The notes beneath the pieces are model-generated. The model made no database searches and had not been told where the DNA came from. It saw only the letters and a list, made by a program, of their open reading frames with translations. Shown piece by piece: positions 1-10,790 of a stretch of DNA of 64,000 nt. The translations under genes were made by a program, and so were the position numbers. The first letter of the stretch is position 1. Every line of letters starts with the position of its first letter. Source of the stretch: Hymenopellis radicata (Eukaryota > Basidiomycota > Agaricomycetes > Agaricales > Physalacriaceae); assembly GCA_015501595.1 (NCBI GenBank), contig JADNRX010000035.1:211687-275686 (forward strand), in the 5' to 3' direction.

Positions 1-263
1 CATAGAATTCTCCATGGTCATCGCTGACATCCTCGGTTAGGATCTGTCGGAACCCGAAAAGAAGATCGTCTTCGTAGTTGTGCGTTTGATGTCACGAACG
101 TGGTCGGCTATGCTGTACGTGACTTCTAGACCTTGAATTGATATTGAGCAAATTTCCAGAACAGATGTGCGAGGAGGATACCTTTGTACCGCGCATCCGT
201 CTCTACAAGGAAGTGTGCTGCGGTGGGGGGACAGGAATGGAGGAGGACTTTGGACATCGACAT
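1..263 (-). pseudogene. Acylaminoacyl-peptidase 5' remnant (copy A)
   Basis: This is the start of an S9C acylaminoacyl-peptidase-like gene, readable by comparison with the two fuller copies in the window. The first exon (MSMSKVL...) begins at 263 and matches MSLYKVL/MSMYKVL of the others. The second exon has the conserved VTYSIADHVRD stretch. Relative to copy B, about 150 bp of the second exon is missing at roughly position 46, where the sequence jumps from GGTTAGGATC to AGAAGATCG. The rest of the gene would lie left of the window and cannot be judged. The internal deletion makes a functional product unlikely. The DUF6533 gene to the right is divergently oriented, as in copy B. Confidence 0.65.
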
Positions 264-865
264 AATCCACTTTTGGGCAGAAACATAAAATGCTCCGTAG
301 TGCGACGCTTCGTTGTCCGTCTGCAAGGAGTTGGTATTGAAGGAACGCCGGCGGCGAACTGGGCCGGCATTTACAGCCAATCATGTGATTCGATCAGCGG
401 GCGAATAGGGGCGTACAGTCTTTTGCTTCTGGCGTTCACCGTGGTAAGACGAAGTCGGTACTGCTCTCTCTCTAGCTAAGCGCGCTCGGAGGATTCTTCC
501 CTGGGCGTGGACGCAAAGGCGGCGGGCACGCGGTCAGGGATCTTGTCGCCTGATCCATTCGCCATCCACCGCTGCTAGCAGGGCTTCATTGGTTGATGTT
601 GATGTCTTCTCATCTGTAAATGCGGTACGGTCACATACGGCCTTGGAATCAACCCTCTCTCTCCGACTTAGTGAATTGCCTCCCACAGGCAGCGCCCCAT
701 TGTTAGAGCTCCATGATGAAACCGCGGTCATCTTCGATATCTCGTGTTGGAGATCGTCTCTCTGATATCTTTTGTCGCACTTCGGAGGTCATCAGGCCTC
801 ATTGTGTCCTGCGTGTGGTACAAATGCTTGGTCTACTTATTCGTGTGACCACATGGAATGTATTC

Positions 866-1050
866 GACATCAGGAAAACAGCAAAGGCGTCATTTCAGTC
901 TTGGTCTTGCGCGGCCCATCTTTCCGAGTCTTGGTCTTGCGGCTCGGATCTTTTCGGTCTTGCTCTTGCAGACCGACATGTTTCCAGTCTTTCTCTTGCC
1001 GTCTTGTGGCTTCCCACCCGTTCTTTTTCTGGGCGTCTTATTTTCGGATT
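866..1050 (+). mobile_element. Relic of a Plavaka-type transposon terminus
   Basis: It begins with CATCAGGAAAACAGC, identical to the terminal inverted repeat of the full element at 50430-57456. A run of GTCTTG/TCTTGC repeats follows, resembling that element's subterminal region. No transposase and no opposite end are present, so it is a truncated or solo end. Copy B has the same relic at about 40597-40745. Confidence 0.65.
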
Positions 1051-1262
1051 CACATTACCGTATGTTGATATATGTGATCGCATTGGTGTCGATATGTCCC
1101 ATCAGCGTTCAGACGCGGTTAGCGCTTCCCCATCTCTTCGGATGATCATACATCAACGTCCTAGCTTCTCTGATCCACAGATACAGAACGGAACAGTACA
1201 CACCGTCCGCACCTTAAAGGAGCGGCTCAGTATTCGTTGCCCATCAAACATTCACACCCTCG

Positions 1263-2847
1263 ATGGATGCCCAGTCCCAATCCCAACTGCTTGCACTCTT
1301 TGAGGCGTTGCAGCACCAGCGACTTTCCACCGTGATTACTGTTCGATCTCTCTAAAGTGCCCTGTGCTAACAGAATGACTGTAGTACTTTGATGGTACGA
1401 CCCAACGAGATACGGAAACACCTGCCAACTAATCTTAATCTACAACACAGTTTCGGCTACCGCACTCTACGTATGCCCCGTTCTTTACACTGGCTGTATC
1501 GGTGTACCTAATTGGAGGTCAATTCAGGTGTTCGACTACCTCCTGACACTCGAGCAGGAGGTGGAGCTGATATGGGGTTCAGAATGGACTATAACCAAGC
1601 TGCTCTACCTCGTCACACGGTATGCCCCCTTTGTAAATGCGTGTGTGCTCCTTTGGCGTACGCTTTCTCAAGTCATCAAATGTGTGTGTCATCTAATAAT
1701 CTGGTAGCGCAAGTTACACCAAATATGAGTGAAGAGAACTGCCTACTCGCATATAGGATGGATGGATGTGTGTTATCACAATCATTCGATGTTGCTTCTA
1801 TTCACGGTAACACCAGGGATGGCCACTGCAGGCATTATGCTGGCTGAAGGTACCCACACTCGTCCTCTCGGCATCTTCGTGACCTCATTATCCGAGTAGT
1901 TATACTCACAGTCCGAACTTGGGCCGTCTGGAATCGGCATCGCTTTCTCACAGTTTGCATGCCGGCTCTTTTTTTAGCATCCTCCGTCGCTGCCTTCACA
2001 GTAATGGGTATCTTCCTGAGCTCCCTGCAATGTGAGTGATGAATGTTGGCCAAGAGAAGTTGCTAACAGGTTTTCAAGTCCTAATCCTCCCGCTTCCGGA
2101 TCTTAAGGGCTGTCTTCTGTCTGCCGCCAATCCGATTTTTCGGTGGGACTTTATAACCTACATGATATATGAAGTAGGCGAGTATCACTGCTGCATGAAT
2201 ACTGCCACTCTGTACTCACCCGCTCTAGTCATGCTACTACTCATGGTAGTTAAATCCTACCAGCAATGTAAGTTCTCTCGTCGGCATTGTGTTCGATCGA
2301 TGACCCGTGGGGTAGTTCGGGAGGCACGAATCGGTTCGTCACAGCTATTAAACATTGTCTTGAAGGATGGTATGTCTCCGCCTATCATTAATGAGAGCCG
2401 CAACTGATCAAGCGCTCCAGGCGTCATGTACTATATCTATCTCTCTGGTATGGCTCGTTCCCTTCAATCGATTGATACAGAGCGGTGATCATTCCTCAGT
2501 CTTGAACATTACAAACGTGATTTTGATAAGCAGTCTTGCAGTACGTCCTTTCCGTTTACCTTTATGCATCGTGTAGAAGCCAACTTGTTCTACAGCCTGA
2601 CCTTCTTGGCTTGCTCGCTCTGTAAGTACTCAGTCCACTACCATGATCGAACTGACAGGTTCATCCTACTGATCGTAGGTTAGAACGTGTTGTCCACGCA
2701 ATGCTGGCTTGCCGAGTCATCACGAATATCCGTGCCCAGGCGAAGAAGCAGGTGATTGATGGAAGTAAAAGAACAATCGGTGACTTGGGAACTAGTGTCG
2801 GAACGGTAGCTTTCGTCGCGCACGATTCTGCAGGCAGTCTGGAATGA
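1263..2847 (+). CDS. DUF6533 family multi-pass membrane protein (copy A)
   Basis: A many-exon gene of the Agaricomycete-expanded DUF6533 family, integral membrane proteins of unknown function. The spliced reading starts at MDAQSQSQ, then gives the DUF6533 signature FDYLLTLEQEVELIWGSEW. Next comes a segment ending in MDGW-MATAGIMLAE that splices to VILTVRTWAVWNRHRFLTV and the hydrophobic stretch ASSVAAFTVMGIF. Later exons read VMLLLMVVKSYQQ, VMYYIYLS, NITNVILISS, FYSLTFLACS and a C-terminal tail ERVVHAMLACRVITNIRAQ, ending in DSAGSLE and a stop. Splice sites were chosen by hand; GT-AG junctions keep the frame throughout, so this copy looks intact. The upstream neighbour is the divergent peptidase remnant. 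Exact exon edges are uncertain. Confidence 0.7.
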
Positions 2848-3304
2848 TTTCGGGTGTTTGTATGATTCCGCTGACATACGGTACCTTGAGTTGCAATAGA
2901 CGGGAATTCACGAATTCAGTACACGAGCGCTGAATCAAGTCCGCGAAGAGGACACGAAGAGTACAGAGCGCGCTCGCTCTAAGTTGCACATTACTTAGAG
3001 CCAAATTTACTAAACGGACGTCTTGGGACTCTGCAAGGCCAACAACAGCTGTGTCATGACGGGGGGATCAATAAGACGAGACTCAGGCAAGATTCAGGCC
3101 CTGCAAGCAGGAGAGTACCGAAGTATTTCGCTAGAGATTGACGATATCTACTTGAGACGGCATGCGCCATCAACTACCAGGGAGCTCCCGAGCCGAGATG
3201 CTACATTTTCAGTAGTACTCTTGCAGCGAGAACGAACAGTGCCAGGATCCCAGATGTCGGCATATACTTGAGGCAGGATGGCTGGATGAGGGAACAGCAA
3301 GAGT
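2848..3304. other. 3' tail of duplicated unit, no gene seen
   Basis: This stretch is shared with 42598-43165 and, inverted, with 49440-49839. Only short ORFs occur and none is conserved between the copies. I see nothing beyond the repeat itself. Confidence 0.5.
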
Positions 3305-4560
3305 TTTCGGTAACATGAACAAACAAGCGCGTCTTGCTATTTACGATCATCGTATCTGTGCGAGGTTTTCAGCTTGCCTGCGTCAAAGCCTTCATGGACG
3401 ACTACTCAATCGGCGTCTCATTGTCTACACGCAATAAAAGCCGCTCACGGCTCCATGTCGGTGGACAACGCCAGCGGTCACCTGAAAATGGTAACGTTAA
3501 ACGCATTGTTTGAATCGCACAATGACCGACTCGCCTCAGAACGACAACAGCACGTCACGACCCTCACGCGTTGCTTGGCACATACACAGAGGACGGCACC
3601 CTCCTCTCGCGGTCTCGGCTATGAGTCTCTCCAGCGATCAACTTGAGCGGTACTTTGCCTATGTCTACTAGTCACTCACCTCTACCTAGGAAATATGTCG
3701 GCGCTCAATCGATGTCGAGGCCGAACTCGTCGGTGAGTATGTCATCGTAGCCTAATCCGACTCTTTTACCAGACTCACAAGAGCTGCGCGCGACGCCTTG
3801 GACGGAGAACGCATATCACTACGCCGTGTACTTTCCGGCCCCCCAACCCTCCCGCGGCCATGACGCCGAGTGTGCGGCGGAGACGGGGAATTCTCCTCTT
3901 GGGCATCTATTCTGTCGTGCGCCGGAAGCCTTGGTACGGGCCGTGATGCAGGAAATCTTTCGGTAAATGACGAAACTTGGACGTTGGCGTTGGGATCAGA
4001 CTGCGACAACAAAAGAAGGCGCCCCGGGCTCTTCTCAATGACAATGACGGAGCGGGATTTACACGCTGACAAAGTCTACCTCGAACGCGACGAAGAGGTG
4101 TACCGATGCGACGTCGGAATGATTGTTTGGCTTGATTCTTATAGTCCTCGTGTTGCTTTATTACCTGCACTAATTACTTGCATCCTCCTGACTTATATAT
4201 GGGGTGTGACCTCCCTCAGTGCTGCACGCCTTCCTTGAGGTCTGGGATTCGATCAACATCCGACTTTTGAGTCTCTCCGTCGTTCACTGGGTAGATCTAG
4301 GGGACACGACTAATTCTGCCTCATGTAACAAGGGAGCTCGAGCTGGTCTGAGCTTGAACCTTACCAGCTATTGCGCCGCTGAGATCTCAGTCATCAATCC
4401 ACTTTACTCGACTAATGATTCGTTTGTATCCCGTACGCTAAGACATTCCTTAAGCTGTAATACTTATTCGAAAACCTTTCCCGGGCATTCTCTCGCACCA
4501 CATACGCTCTCCCGTCGTTCGATTCGGGAATGCTTCCTTTCAAGTGTAGATGGGAGGAAA
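3305..4560 (+). repeat. U element 1, first of a tandem array
   Basis: It starts with GTAACATGAACAAACAAGCG, a sequence that recurs at the heads of the units at 4571, 5625, 43180, 49440 (minus) and 63550 (minus). It ends in a CTTCCTTTCAAG-like tail that directly precedes the next unit head. It contains a degenerate core promoter near 3577, a start codon at 3621, and introns in the same places as other copies. Confidence 0.6.
3621..4170 (+). pseudogene. Small repeat-borne gene, U1 copy (frameshifted)
   Basis: Exon 1 encodes MSLSSDQLER and is followed by an intron ending TCTACCTAG. Exon 2 begins KYVGAQSMS, in the same frame and place as the copies at 36183 and 43534. A later exon retains RAPEALVRAVMQEIFR, matching RALEAVVQAVMEEVFR at 43.9 kb. 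A further stretch, NDETWTLALGSDCDN and DKVYLERDEEVYRCDVG, corresponds to WTLEQWDSDSDDD and KVYLGANARGQE at 36.9 kb. Relative to the 43.5-kb copy there is a deletion in the middle that shifts the frame. Function is unknown, and this copy is probably not functional. Confidence 0.45.
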
Positions 4561-4564
4561 AAAA

Positions 4565-5615
4565 ATTGTTTGGTAACATGAACAAACAAACGCGTCTTGC
4601 CATTTACAATCATCTATATCGTGTCAGCATCCTCCACCTCATTGTCACCTCCCAGAACATTCCCTCGACTCAGACGCGCACCTGTTATTTGGTCCTCACA
4701 GCTCAAAATGGCAACCCAGTTGTCTAGATAACAATGGCCGCCTCACTCCGAAAATGGTACGCGCTTTGTGCGGGAATACATAGAACGCGACGCCCTGCTG
4801 CCGTTCTCTAATTCCAGCGTTCACTTATGGTGTTCTTTATCGTTATCCATTTCTCTTAACTCACAACCTAGGAAAAGCCCCGACTGTTAACAGCACTCAT
4901 CGCGCCTCCAAGTAAGCAGTTTCTCTCTAGTGATCGCCGCCTTCTAGACTAGAACGCTTTGGCCAAGGAACGCACTTGCGATTATCTCATGCACGCACCT
5001 CCGGGATGCCCAGCTCAACCCAACCCCGACAATCTGATCGCTCCTCTCAGTGGGTGTGAGGAGGAGACGAGGAGTCCTCCCGTCACAGATCTGCATCGCC
5101 GTGCATTGAAAGAGAGGTAGGCATTCTTATTGTTTTTGAGTGATATTGTGTTGCTCGTCGACGAACTTGTAGGGCGGCCAGCGATGGGGATCCTCCACTG
5201 AGGACGACGAGCGGATTCTAATCATGTGCACCTCCATAACTGGCGGTGTCGTCTCCCGTCCCCCACCACTGTCGCTCGTCCCCCCCGCGGCCATGACTTG
5301 TGGGAGGAAGCCTACCTGATCTCTCGTGCGCTGGAAGCCTGGGTACGGGATCACGCTGCTGTAAATCTTGGTGTAGATGACGAATACGACAATGAATCTT
5401 CTACGCCTGGGACGTCGACATCGGAATTGGACTGCGGCAACAAAGAAGCTGCTCCGCGCTCGTATACTAAAGACTCGTCTGTATGTACGCTAAGACTTTC
5501 TCTAAACACTAACATTCGAAAACCGTTCCATTGCATTCTCCCAGCTCCGGATATATCAAAGTACATCAGCTCCCCCTCGTTCGACTCGGGCATTCTTCCT
5601 TTCAAGCGCATGATA
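4565..5615 (+). repeat. U element 2 of tandem array
   Basis: The head GTAACATGAACAAACAAACG lies at about 4574. The core promoter reads AATACATAGAACGCGACGCC near 4790. An exon-2 equivalent follows CTCACAACCTAG near 4871. The open stretch at 5226-5627 contains SRALEAWVRDH, the family's conserved patch, and runs on through DEYDNESSTPGTS. I could not identify an exon 1 start codon, so coding capacity is doubtful. Confidence 0.5.
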
Positions 5616-5619
5616 GAAC

Positions 5620-6250
5620 GAAGGTAACAAGAAAAACAAACGCGTCTTTCCACTTACGATCATACCCCTCGCAGATTCTGATTCACGCAGAACATTCCGG
5701 ATGCGCAAATATATTATATTCGCTCTCACACCTCAAAATGGCAACCCGTAACAATGGCCGCCGCACCCCGAAACGGTAACCATACGCGCGACTTTCGCGC
5801 TTTGTGCGGGAATAAATAGAACGCGACGCCCTGCTGGCATTCTCTAATTCCAGCGTTCACTTCTGGTGTTCTTTATCGTTATCCATTTCTCTCAACTCAC
5901 AACCTAGGAAAAGCCCCAACACTCGTCGCGCCTCCAAGTAAGCAGTTTCTCTCTAGTGATCACTGATCGCTGCCTTCTAGACTAGAACTCTTTGGACAAG
6001 GAACGCACTTGCGATTATCATATGCTCGCACCTCCGGGACGCCCAGCTTCCAACCCCACCAATCTGATCGCTCCTCGCAGAGTGTGACTCGTGAGGAGGA
6101 GACGAGGAATCCTCCTGTCACAGATCTGCATCTCCGTGCATTAGGCATTCTTATTGATATTGTGTTCCTCATCGATGACTTTGTAGGGCGCCCAGCGATG
6201 GGAATCCACTGAGGCCGACGAGCGGATTCTAAGGTTGCATTGGAGCGAAG
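5620..6250 (+). repeat. U element 3 of tandem array, 3' truncated
   Basis: The head AACAAGAAAAACAAACGCGTC is at 5627. A TATA-like AATAAATAGAACGCGACGCC lies at 5811, and the exon-2-like acceptor CTCACAACCTAG near 5908. The sequence is very close to U2 from 5760 to 6200, including GACGCCCAGC and GAGGAGACGAGGAATCCTCC. The conserved 3' exons are missing, and unrelated sequence with a tRNA-Ala follows. Confidence 0.5.
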
Positions 6251-6412
6251 ACGGGTGAACGGATTTGGCATCGGCGAGGACTGTTATGTTGTGGCTTAAT
6301 TCTACTTGCTGAATCAAGACAATCTATTGATTTAGGATGTGCTGAGCGCCGGGAAACACGGTCCATTACGCCACACTGAGCAGTCCTATGGATTTGGCGT
6401 GCACCTCGTGCA

Positions 6413-6487
6413 GGGCACATGGTGTAGTTGGTTTATCACGCCCGCTTAGCATGCGGGAGGTGTTGGGTTCAATTCCCAATGTGTCCA
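6413..6487 (+). tRNA. tRNA-Ala (AGC)
   Basis: A full cloverleaf can be drawn. The acceptor stem pairs GGGCACA with TGTGTCC. The D arm is GTGT...ATCAC. The anticodon stem pairs CCCGC with GCGGG around loop TTAGCAT, giving anticodon AGC. The T arm pairs TTGGG with CCCAA around TTCAATT, and the discriminator base is A. No intron. The D loop is unusually long by one T. It is identical to the gene at 10065-10139, though the flanks differ. Confidence 0.85.
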
Positions 6488-6702
6488 TTTCGCCTTCAAA
6501 AAAGTGTTTTGTTGCGATACCGCACGTTATGGTTATGGCGCTGTGTTTTTGTGTGACGGATTCCTCAAGTTCTAACATTACCAGCGAATCAACTGAATGA
6601 ACCCATAATATCTGTTCTGCATCACCACCATGCCATGCTGACGGGCAGAAGATAGAACACGCGAGGAGTTGAGAAATCCAGCCATCGCATGTCGACTCGC
6701 AG

Positions 6703-6764
6703 GGGCACATAATGTAGTTGGTGTATCGCGCCCGCTGTGTTGGGTTCAATCCCCACTGTGTCCA
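6703..6764 (+). pseudogene. tRNA-Ala-like relic lacking the anticodon arm
   Basis: It begins GGGCACATAATGTAGTTGG and ends TTGGGTTCAATCCCCACTGTGTCCA, like the neighbouring tRNA-Ala. The 13 or so bases of the anticodon stem-loop are missing and the T stem is disturbed. It cannot decode and is a pseudogene. Confidence 0.75.
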
Positions 6765-7021
6765 TTAGCAACATCACCCTGAGTTGATGACTTTTTTGTG
6801 CAACCTCCCGAGCCGAGCCATACGTCGTTGGGTAAATCACTAAAGATGTATATTTCAGGACTCCCATAATTCTGCTAGCCACTATGGGGCGGTACTCTTT
6901 CCTTACTGAGCGGAGGGTGCTGCACGGACAAGCCGTTCGTTTACTTGTTACACACCACCAACGAAAACGAACAAATTTGGAAAAAAATCTTGAGCATCAC
7001 ACTATCCTATCCTACGCTACC

Positions 7022-9714
7022 TCACCTCGGGGGCGTATACCGCCCCTGGCCAACAAAAAAACCCGGGCCCTGGGGCATGCCATTCCACATCTCCTGCGGA
7101 TGCTGATGTGGCGGCGGCGGCGGAGGCGCCCACCCCGAATAGCCCCACTGCTGCTGTTGCTGCTGCTGCACACCCACACCCACCGCAGGAGACCCCCACA
7201 CCGCGCCCGCAGGCGCCGTATTCCTTCTCCCGCCCGCACTCCCCACAATCTCGTCCTCCTCCTCCACCAGCGCCTTGCTCCCGAGCTTCGGCGACGCAGG
7301 CGAGGCCGTCCCGCTCCCGCCCGCGCTCCCAATGTTAGACGAGGACCCGATGACACCTGGGAACGCGCTCCCCGAGGCCGAGGGCGGCGGAGGCGCGATG
7401 ATCCCCGCAGAGGACGATCCGATGACGCCTGCCGAGGAAGAACCGATGATTCCAGCGGATGAAGAACCGATGATCCCAGCAGATGAAGACCCGATTACCC
7501 CAGCCGAGTTGGGCGGGGGCGGCGGGCCGCCACCGATGACGCCGACACCCATAGGTCGCGCTATCGGGTTCACGCTTGCCCGTCGCGGCTGGGGCGCTGG
7601 CATCTGCTGTTGGGGTGGCGGAGGAGGCGGCGCGAACCCGCCGTTCACGAAGCGCTGCACGGGGACCATGGCGGGGTTTGGTGTAGGAGGCATGTACATG
7701 GGGGGAACATACTGCTGTTGCTGTGGAGGAACAGGTCGCTGGGCTTGTTGGGGGATGGAGTAGAGCGGTGGCGGTGCGGTCGGCTTTCGTTGTGGCTGCT
7801 GGGGCTTGGGCAGGATCTTCTTGACGCCATTCGCCTGGGTTGGTGTCGGCGCTGGTGTGGGCTTGGCGGCCTCCCGTTGCTTGCGCTCCCGCTCCTTGCG
7901 CTCACGCTCTAGGCGTTCCTTCTCCTCCTTGGCGTCATTCTCCCTCTTCTCCCTCTCTTCCTTTTCCCGCTCCTTCCTTAACCGTTCCCTCTCTTCGCGC
8001 TCTTTCCTCTCCTTCTCCTCGCGTTCCTTCCTCTCCTTCTCCTCCTTCTTCCTTCGCTCTTCGCGTTCGCGATCCTCCTTGTCCTTCTTCTCGCGATGAC
8101 GTTTCTCCTCCTCCTCGCGCTTCTTACGCTTCTCCTCCTCCTTCTTTAGGCGCTCCTCCTCTGCGGCTTTACGAACAGCCTCCCTCCTGACGCGCTCCTC
8201 CTCCCGCTTGCGTTTCTGCTGTTCCTCGAGGGCGTTCTGTTTTGCCTTGATCTCTGCCTCCTCTGCAGCCTTGGTCGCAGCCTTGACCGCCTTCTCCTCC
8301 TCCTTGGCCTGCTTTTGCTGGCGCTTCTTGTCCTTCTTCTTCTCTTTCTCCCGCTGCTTCTTGGCCTCTCGCTCCTTTGTGACCTTGTCCTCGTCCTCGA
8401 GCTCGCGAAGAAGTTGGAGCTGCCGTTCCTGGGCGACCTTTTCGCGATAGGCATGTAGCACTCGTTGTTCAAACATGCGTGCGGCGAAAATGCTGAACAT
8501 CCGCTTTCCTTCTTCCATCTTTTGCTCTTCCGTCAAGATCTGCGAAATCGTAAGCGACAGCTGAAACATACGGAAAAAAACACACACCTCTTCCTCCTCG
8601 TCATCGTCGTCATCTTCATCATCCTCATCATCGTCCTCATCGTCTTCATCCTCGCTCCCGCCACCTGCGCCATCACTGCCTGCATCCTCCTCACTACTTT
8701 CGCTCTCCACGTCGCCCGCCGCTTCCTCCTCCCGCTGCATACGCCGCTCCGCTAGCTGCTCCATCATCTCCAAAAATTTCTGTCCATCATTCTTCAAAAG
8801 ATCATCCGCCACCGTCAAAATGTTCCCAGGCCCCGTCACAGTCAGACTCCCGCCGAGACTAAACAGCCCCGGAGCAGGCGGCGCCGATGTCTCCCGCACT
8901 CCCGCCCCGTCCCTTGCCGGATCCCGCCCTCCTACGCTCGCTACCGGCACACCGGCACCAACACCGGCATCTCCATCCGGCACATCCTCCTCCTCGTCCT
9001 CATCCTCTTCATCGTCCTCCTCCACCTCGTATTCGTCATCGCCGCCGGGACTAGCGGGTGTAGGCGGCAGCGGGTCTTTGTGTCGGCCGCGTGCATGCAG
9101 ATGAGAAGGCTGGACAACCGCCCCGTCGCGGTCTAGCTCCACGCTCCAGGAAACGGACCCGGGCCGGGTGGGGGCGGGATAGTCCCCCCAGAGGATACGT
9201 AGCGTTGTTGATAGTGCGCATACTGCTCTAGTTCCTCGTAGTATGCGTCGTATAGCACTTCCAGCTCCTCTTCAATGGCGTTTCTGGTGGCGAGACGCGC
9301 GCGATAATCAGATCGGAGACCGTTTCCGCGGAAAAAGACGCACCTTTTCCTGCCGCACACCGCGCAGCCACACGAATGCCGCTGCTGCTCCTTCATCTTG
9401 CGCAGCACCGCCTCCTTCTCCACCTTGACCAGCCCCCGCCGCTCGTCCACGCTCAGCCCCAGCCAAAACTCCTTAATCCGCTCCCGCTCCTCCGTCGACG
9501 ACGTGCTCCAGATCTTTTTCGCCTTTTCCTTGTCCTTGGTGGCGTCTCGCTGTGGCCCGCCGTTCGGGTGCGGATGCGTAGGCGGCGGCACCTTTCCTTT
9601 CCCTTTGCCTTTCGTCGCACCCGCTCCAGTCCCGCCGCCGTTCGCCGCGCTCGTGTACGCCATTGGCTTTTTCCCGATCGACACTTGTGACGGCTGGCGC
9701 CCTACCGGTGCCAT
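7022..9714 (-). CDS. NST1: Stress response protein NST1 (apparent frameshift)
   Basis: NST1 in yeast is linked to salt tolerance and pre-mRNA processing factors. The start [17 protein letters not shown] at 9714 leads to the family hallmark [19 protein letters not shown], then [24 protein letters not shown] intron rejoins [19 protein letters not shown]. Acidic D/E tracts follow, and a 48-nt in-frame intron near 8530-8580 (VCVFF... if unspliced). Next is [28 protein letters not shown], a long K/E/R coiled coil (about 8450-7850), then a Pro/Gln-rich tail with [14 protein letters not shown] repeats. Near 9140 the frame ends in PFPGAWS-stop, while the next frame reads [11 protein letters not shown], which I remember as continuing PFPG in relatives. 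That suggests a one-base deletion or a sequencing error. The gene stands alone, between tRNA-Ala genes. Confidence 0.88.
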
Positions 9715-10064
9715 TGTCGTGGTACGGTGAAAAGAATTTACAGGGCTAGGGCGCTGAGTAAGCCGGTGGCTGCGTCGCGCGCATCGAGGTTAGGGTTCGG
9801 CATATCGGCTAGAACGCGTCTACAAAATGTCGTATTTCACTTTCCGCATTCCTCTCATCGTCTTCCTGTGTCAGCAACACCGTGACTCGTGCAGCGCACC
9901 AAGTGGACGTCGTGGCACCTAACACTACAGTTTCATTCAATGCTAGGAATATCTTTCGACGCGAATTGCTGCCCGAGTTTTCTTATATCATTCAAGCTGT
10001 TCCCACCGATTCCGACATATCTTGAGGCGCAAAAGAATGTGAGACCGCCTTTGTCCGCCCTCCA

Positions 10065-10139
10065 GGGCACATGGTGTAGTTGGTTTATCACGCCCGCTTA
10101 GCATGCGGGAGGTGTTGGGTTCAATTCCCAATGTGTCCA
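10065..10139 (+). tRNA. tRNA-Ala (AGC), second identical copy
   Basis: Base-for-base identical over 75 nt to the gene at 6413-6487, with the same cloverleaf, anticodon AGC and A73. Surrounding sequences are unrelated, so this is not part of a longer visible repeat. A T-rich stretch (TCTTCTTTTATCTTTTG) about 20 nt downstream could serve as a Pol III terminator. Confidence 0.85.
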
Positions 10140-10565
10140 CTCAAGTGAGGTAGACGGTCTTCTTTTATCTTTTGTATATCCTGACTGGTCTTCCAGAGAT
10201 ATTGTTTCAACTTGCATCTAACCACTCGAGAACCGATACTTTGCATGCCACGAATGCATTTACTTACTAGAACCTGCGCCACACTGCGCCTGCAGCAACT
10301 CTTAAGCCCACGTTTCTGACTCCCACGTGGGTCGTACGACGATTTGAACACCTGGGATATACATACTCAACGGTGTAGCCGAGTAAACTCTGCTGACTTG
10401 GGTGGCGCACCACATACTTAAGTCGTTTTGCCACACTAGTTAACGATAGGTAAAAAAACGGTAACGAAACACAGAGCGTTGGACTGGACCGTTTATGAAC
10501 CTAGCACCGGGCGCGGGAGGTTCGAATTTTACTGCTGCCCAAAAAATTCCTCCATTTTCCCATCA

Positions 10566-10640
10566 TAGACACATTGGGAATCAAGCCCAACACCTCCCAC
10601 ATGCTACGGAGGCGTGATAATCCAACTACACCATGTGCCC
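10566..10640 (-). pseudogene. tRNA-Ala-like sequence, degenerate
   Basis: Read on the minus strand it begins GGGCACATGGTGTAGTTGG and keeps AGC in the anticodon position. The anticodon stem (CCTCC against GTGGG) has a C-T mismatch. The T loop reads CTTGATT instead of TTCAATT, breaking the B box, and the acceptor ends TGTGTCT. It is probably an inactive copy of the tRNA-Ala genes nearby. Confidence 0.65.
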
Positions 10641-10790
10641 TGTGAGCTACCACGTCCGCCTGCATCAGTTTACGGGCGCAAGGGTCCTGCGAATCAATGA
10701 GGCGTACATCCTTTACCAGCAAAGTTCATTTTCGGCAATACAGTACACACTATGAACTAAAACAATGTGCCCCTACGTATGAATTCATTT

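Larger units (their letters stand above)
1..3355 (+). repeat. Segmental duplication, copy A (truncated by window edge)
   Basis: The sequence is collinear with 39526-43225 and, inverted, with 59760-57457 plus 50429-49410. It carries the peptidase 5' end, the intergenic stretch, the DUF6533 gene and a 3' tail ending near GTAACATGAACAAACAAGCG. At 866-1050 it contains a transposon-end relic that copy B shares and copy C lacks. Divergence is mostly point changes and short indels, judged by eye. Confidence 0.8.

Noticed and set aside
6884..7462. Plus-strand ORF of 192 codons rich in Arg/Pro
   Set aside because: It is the antisense shadow of the GC-rich Pro/Gln tail of NST1.
8820..9104. Ser-rich plus-strand ORF (SSSSSSSS...)
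   Set aside because: Antisense of the acidic Asp/Glu tracts of NST1.
10440..10560. A further tRNA suggested by GGTTCGAATTT near 10520
   Set aside because: No paired T stem or acceptor stem could be drawn around it.
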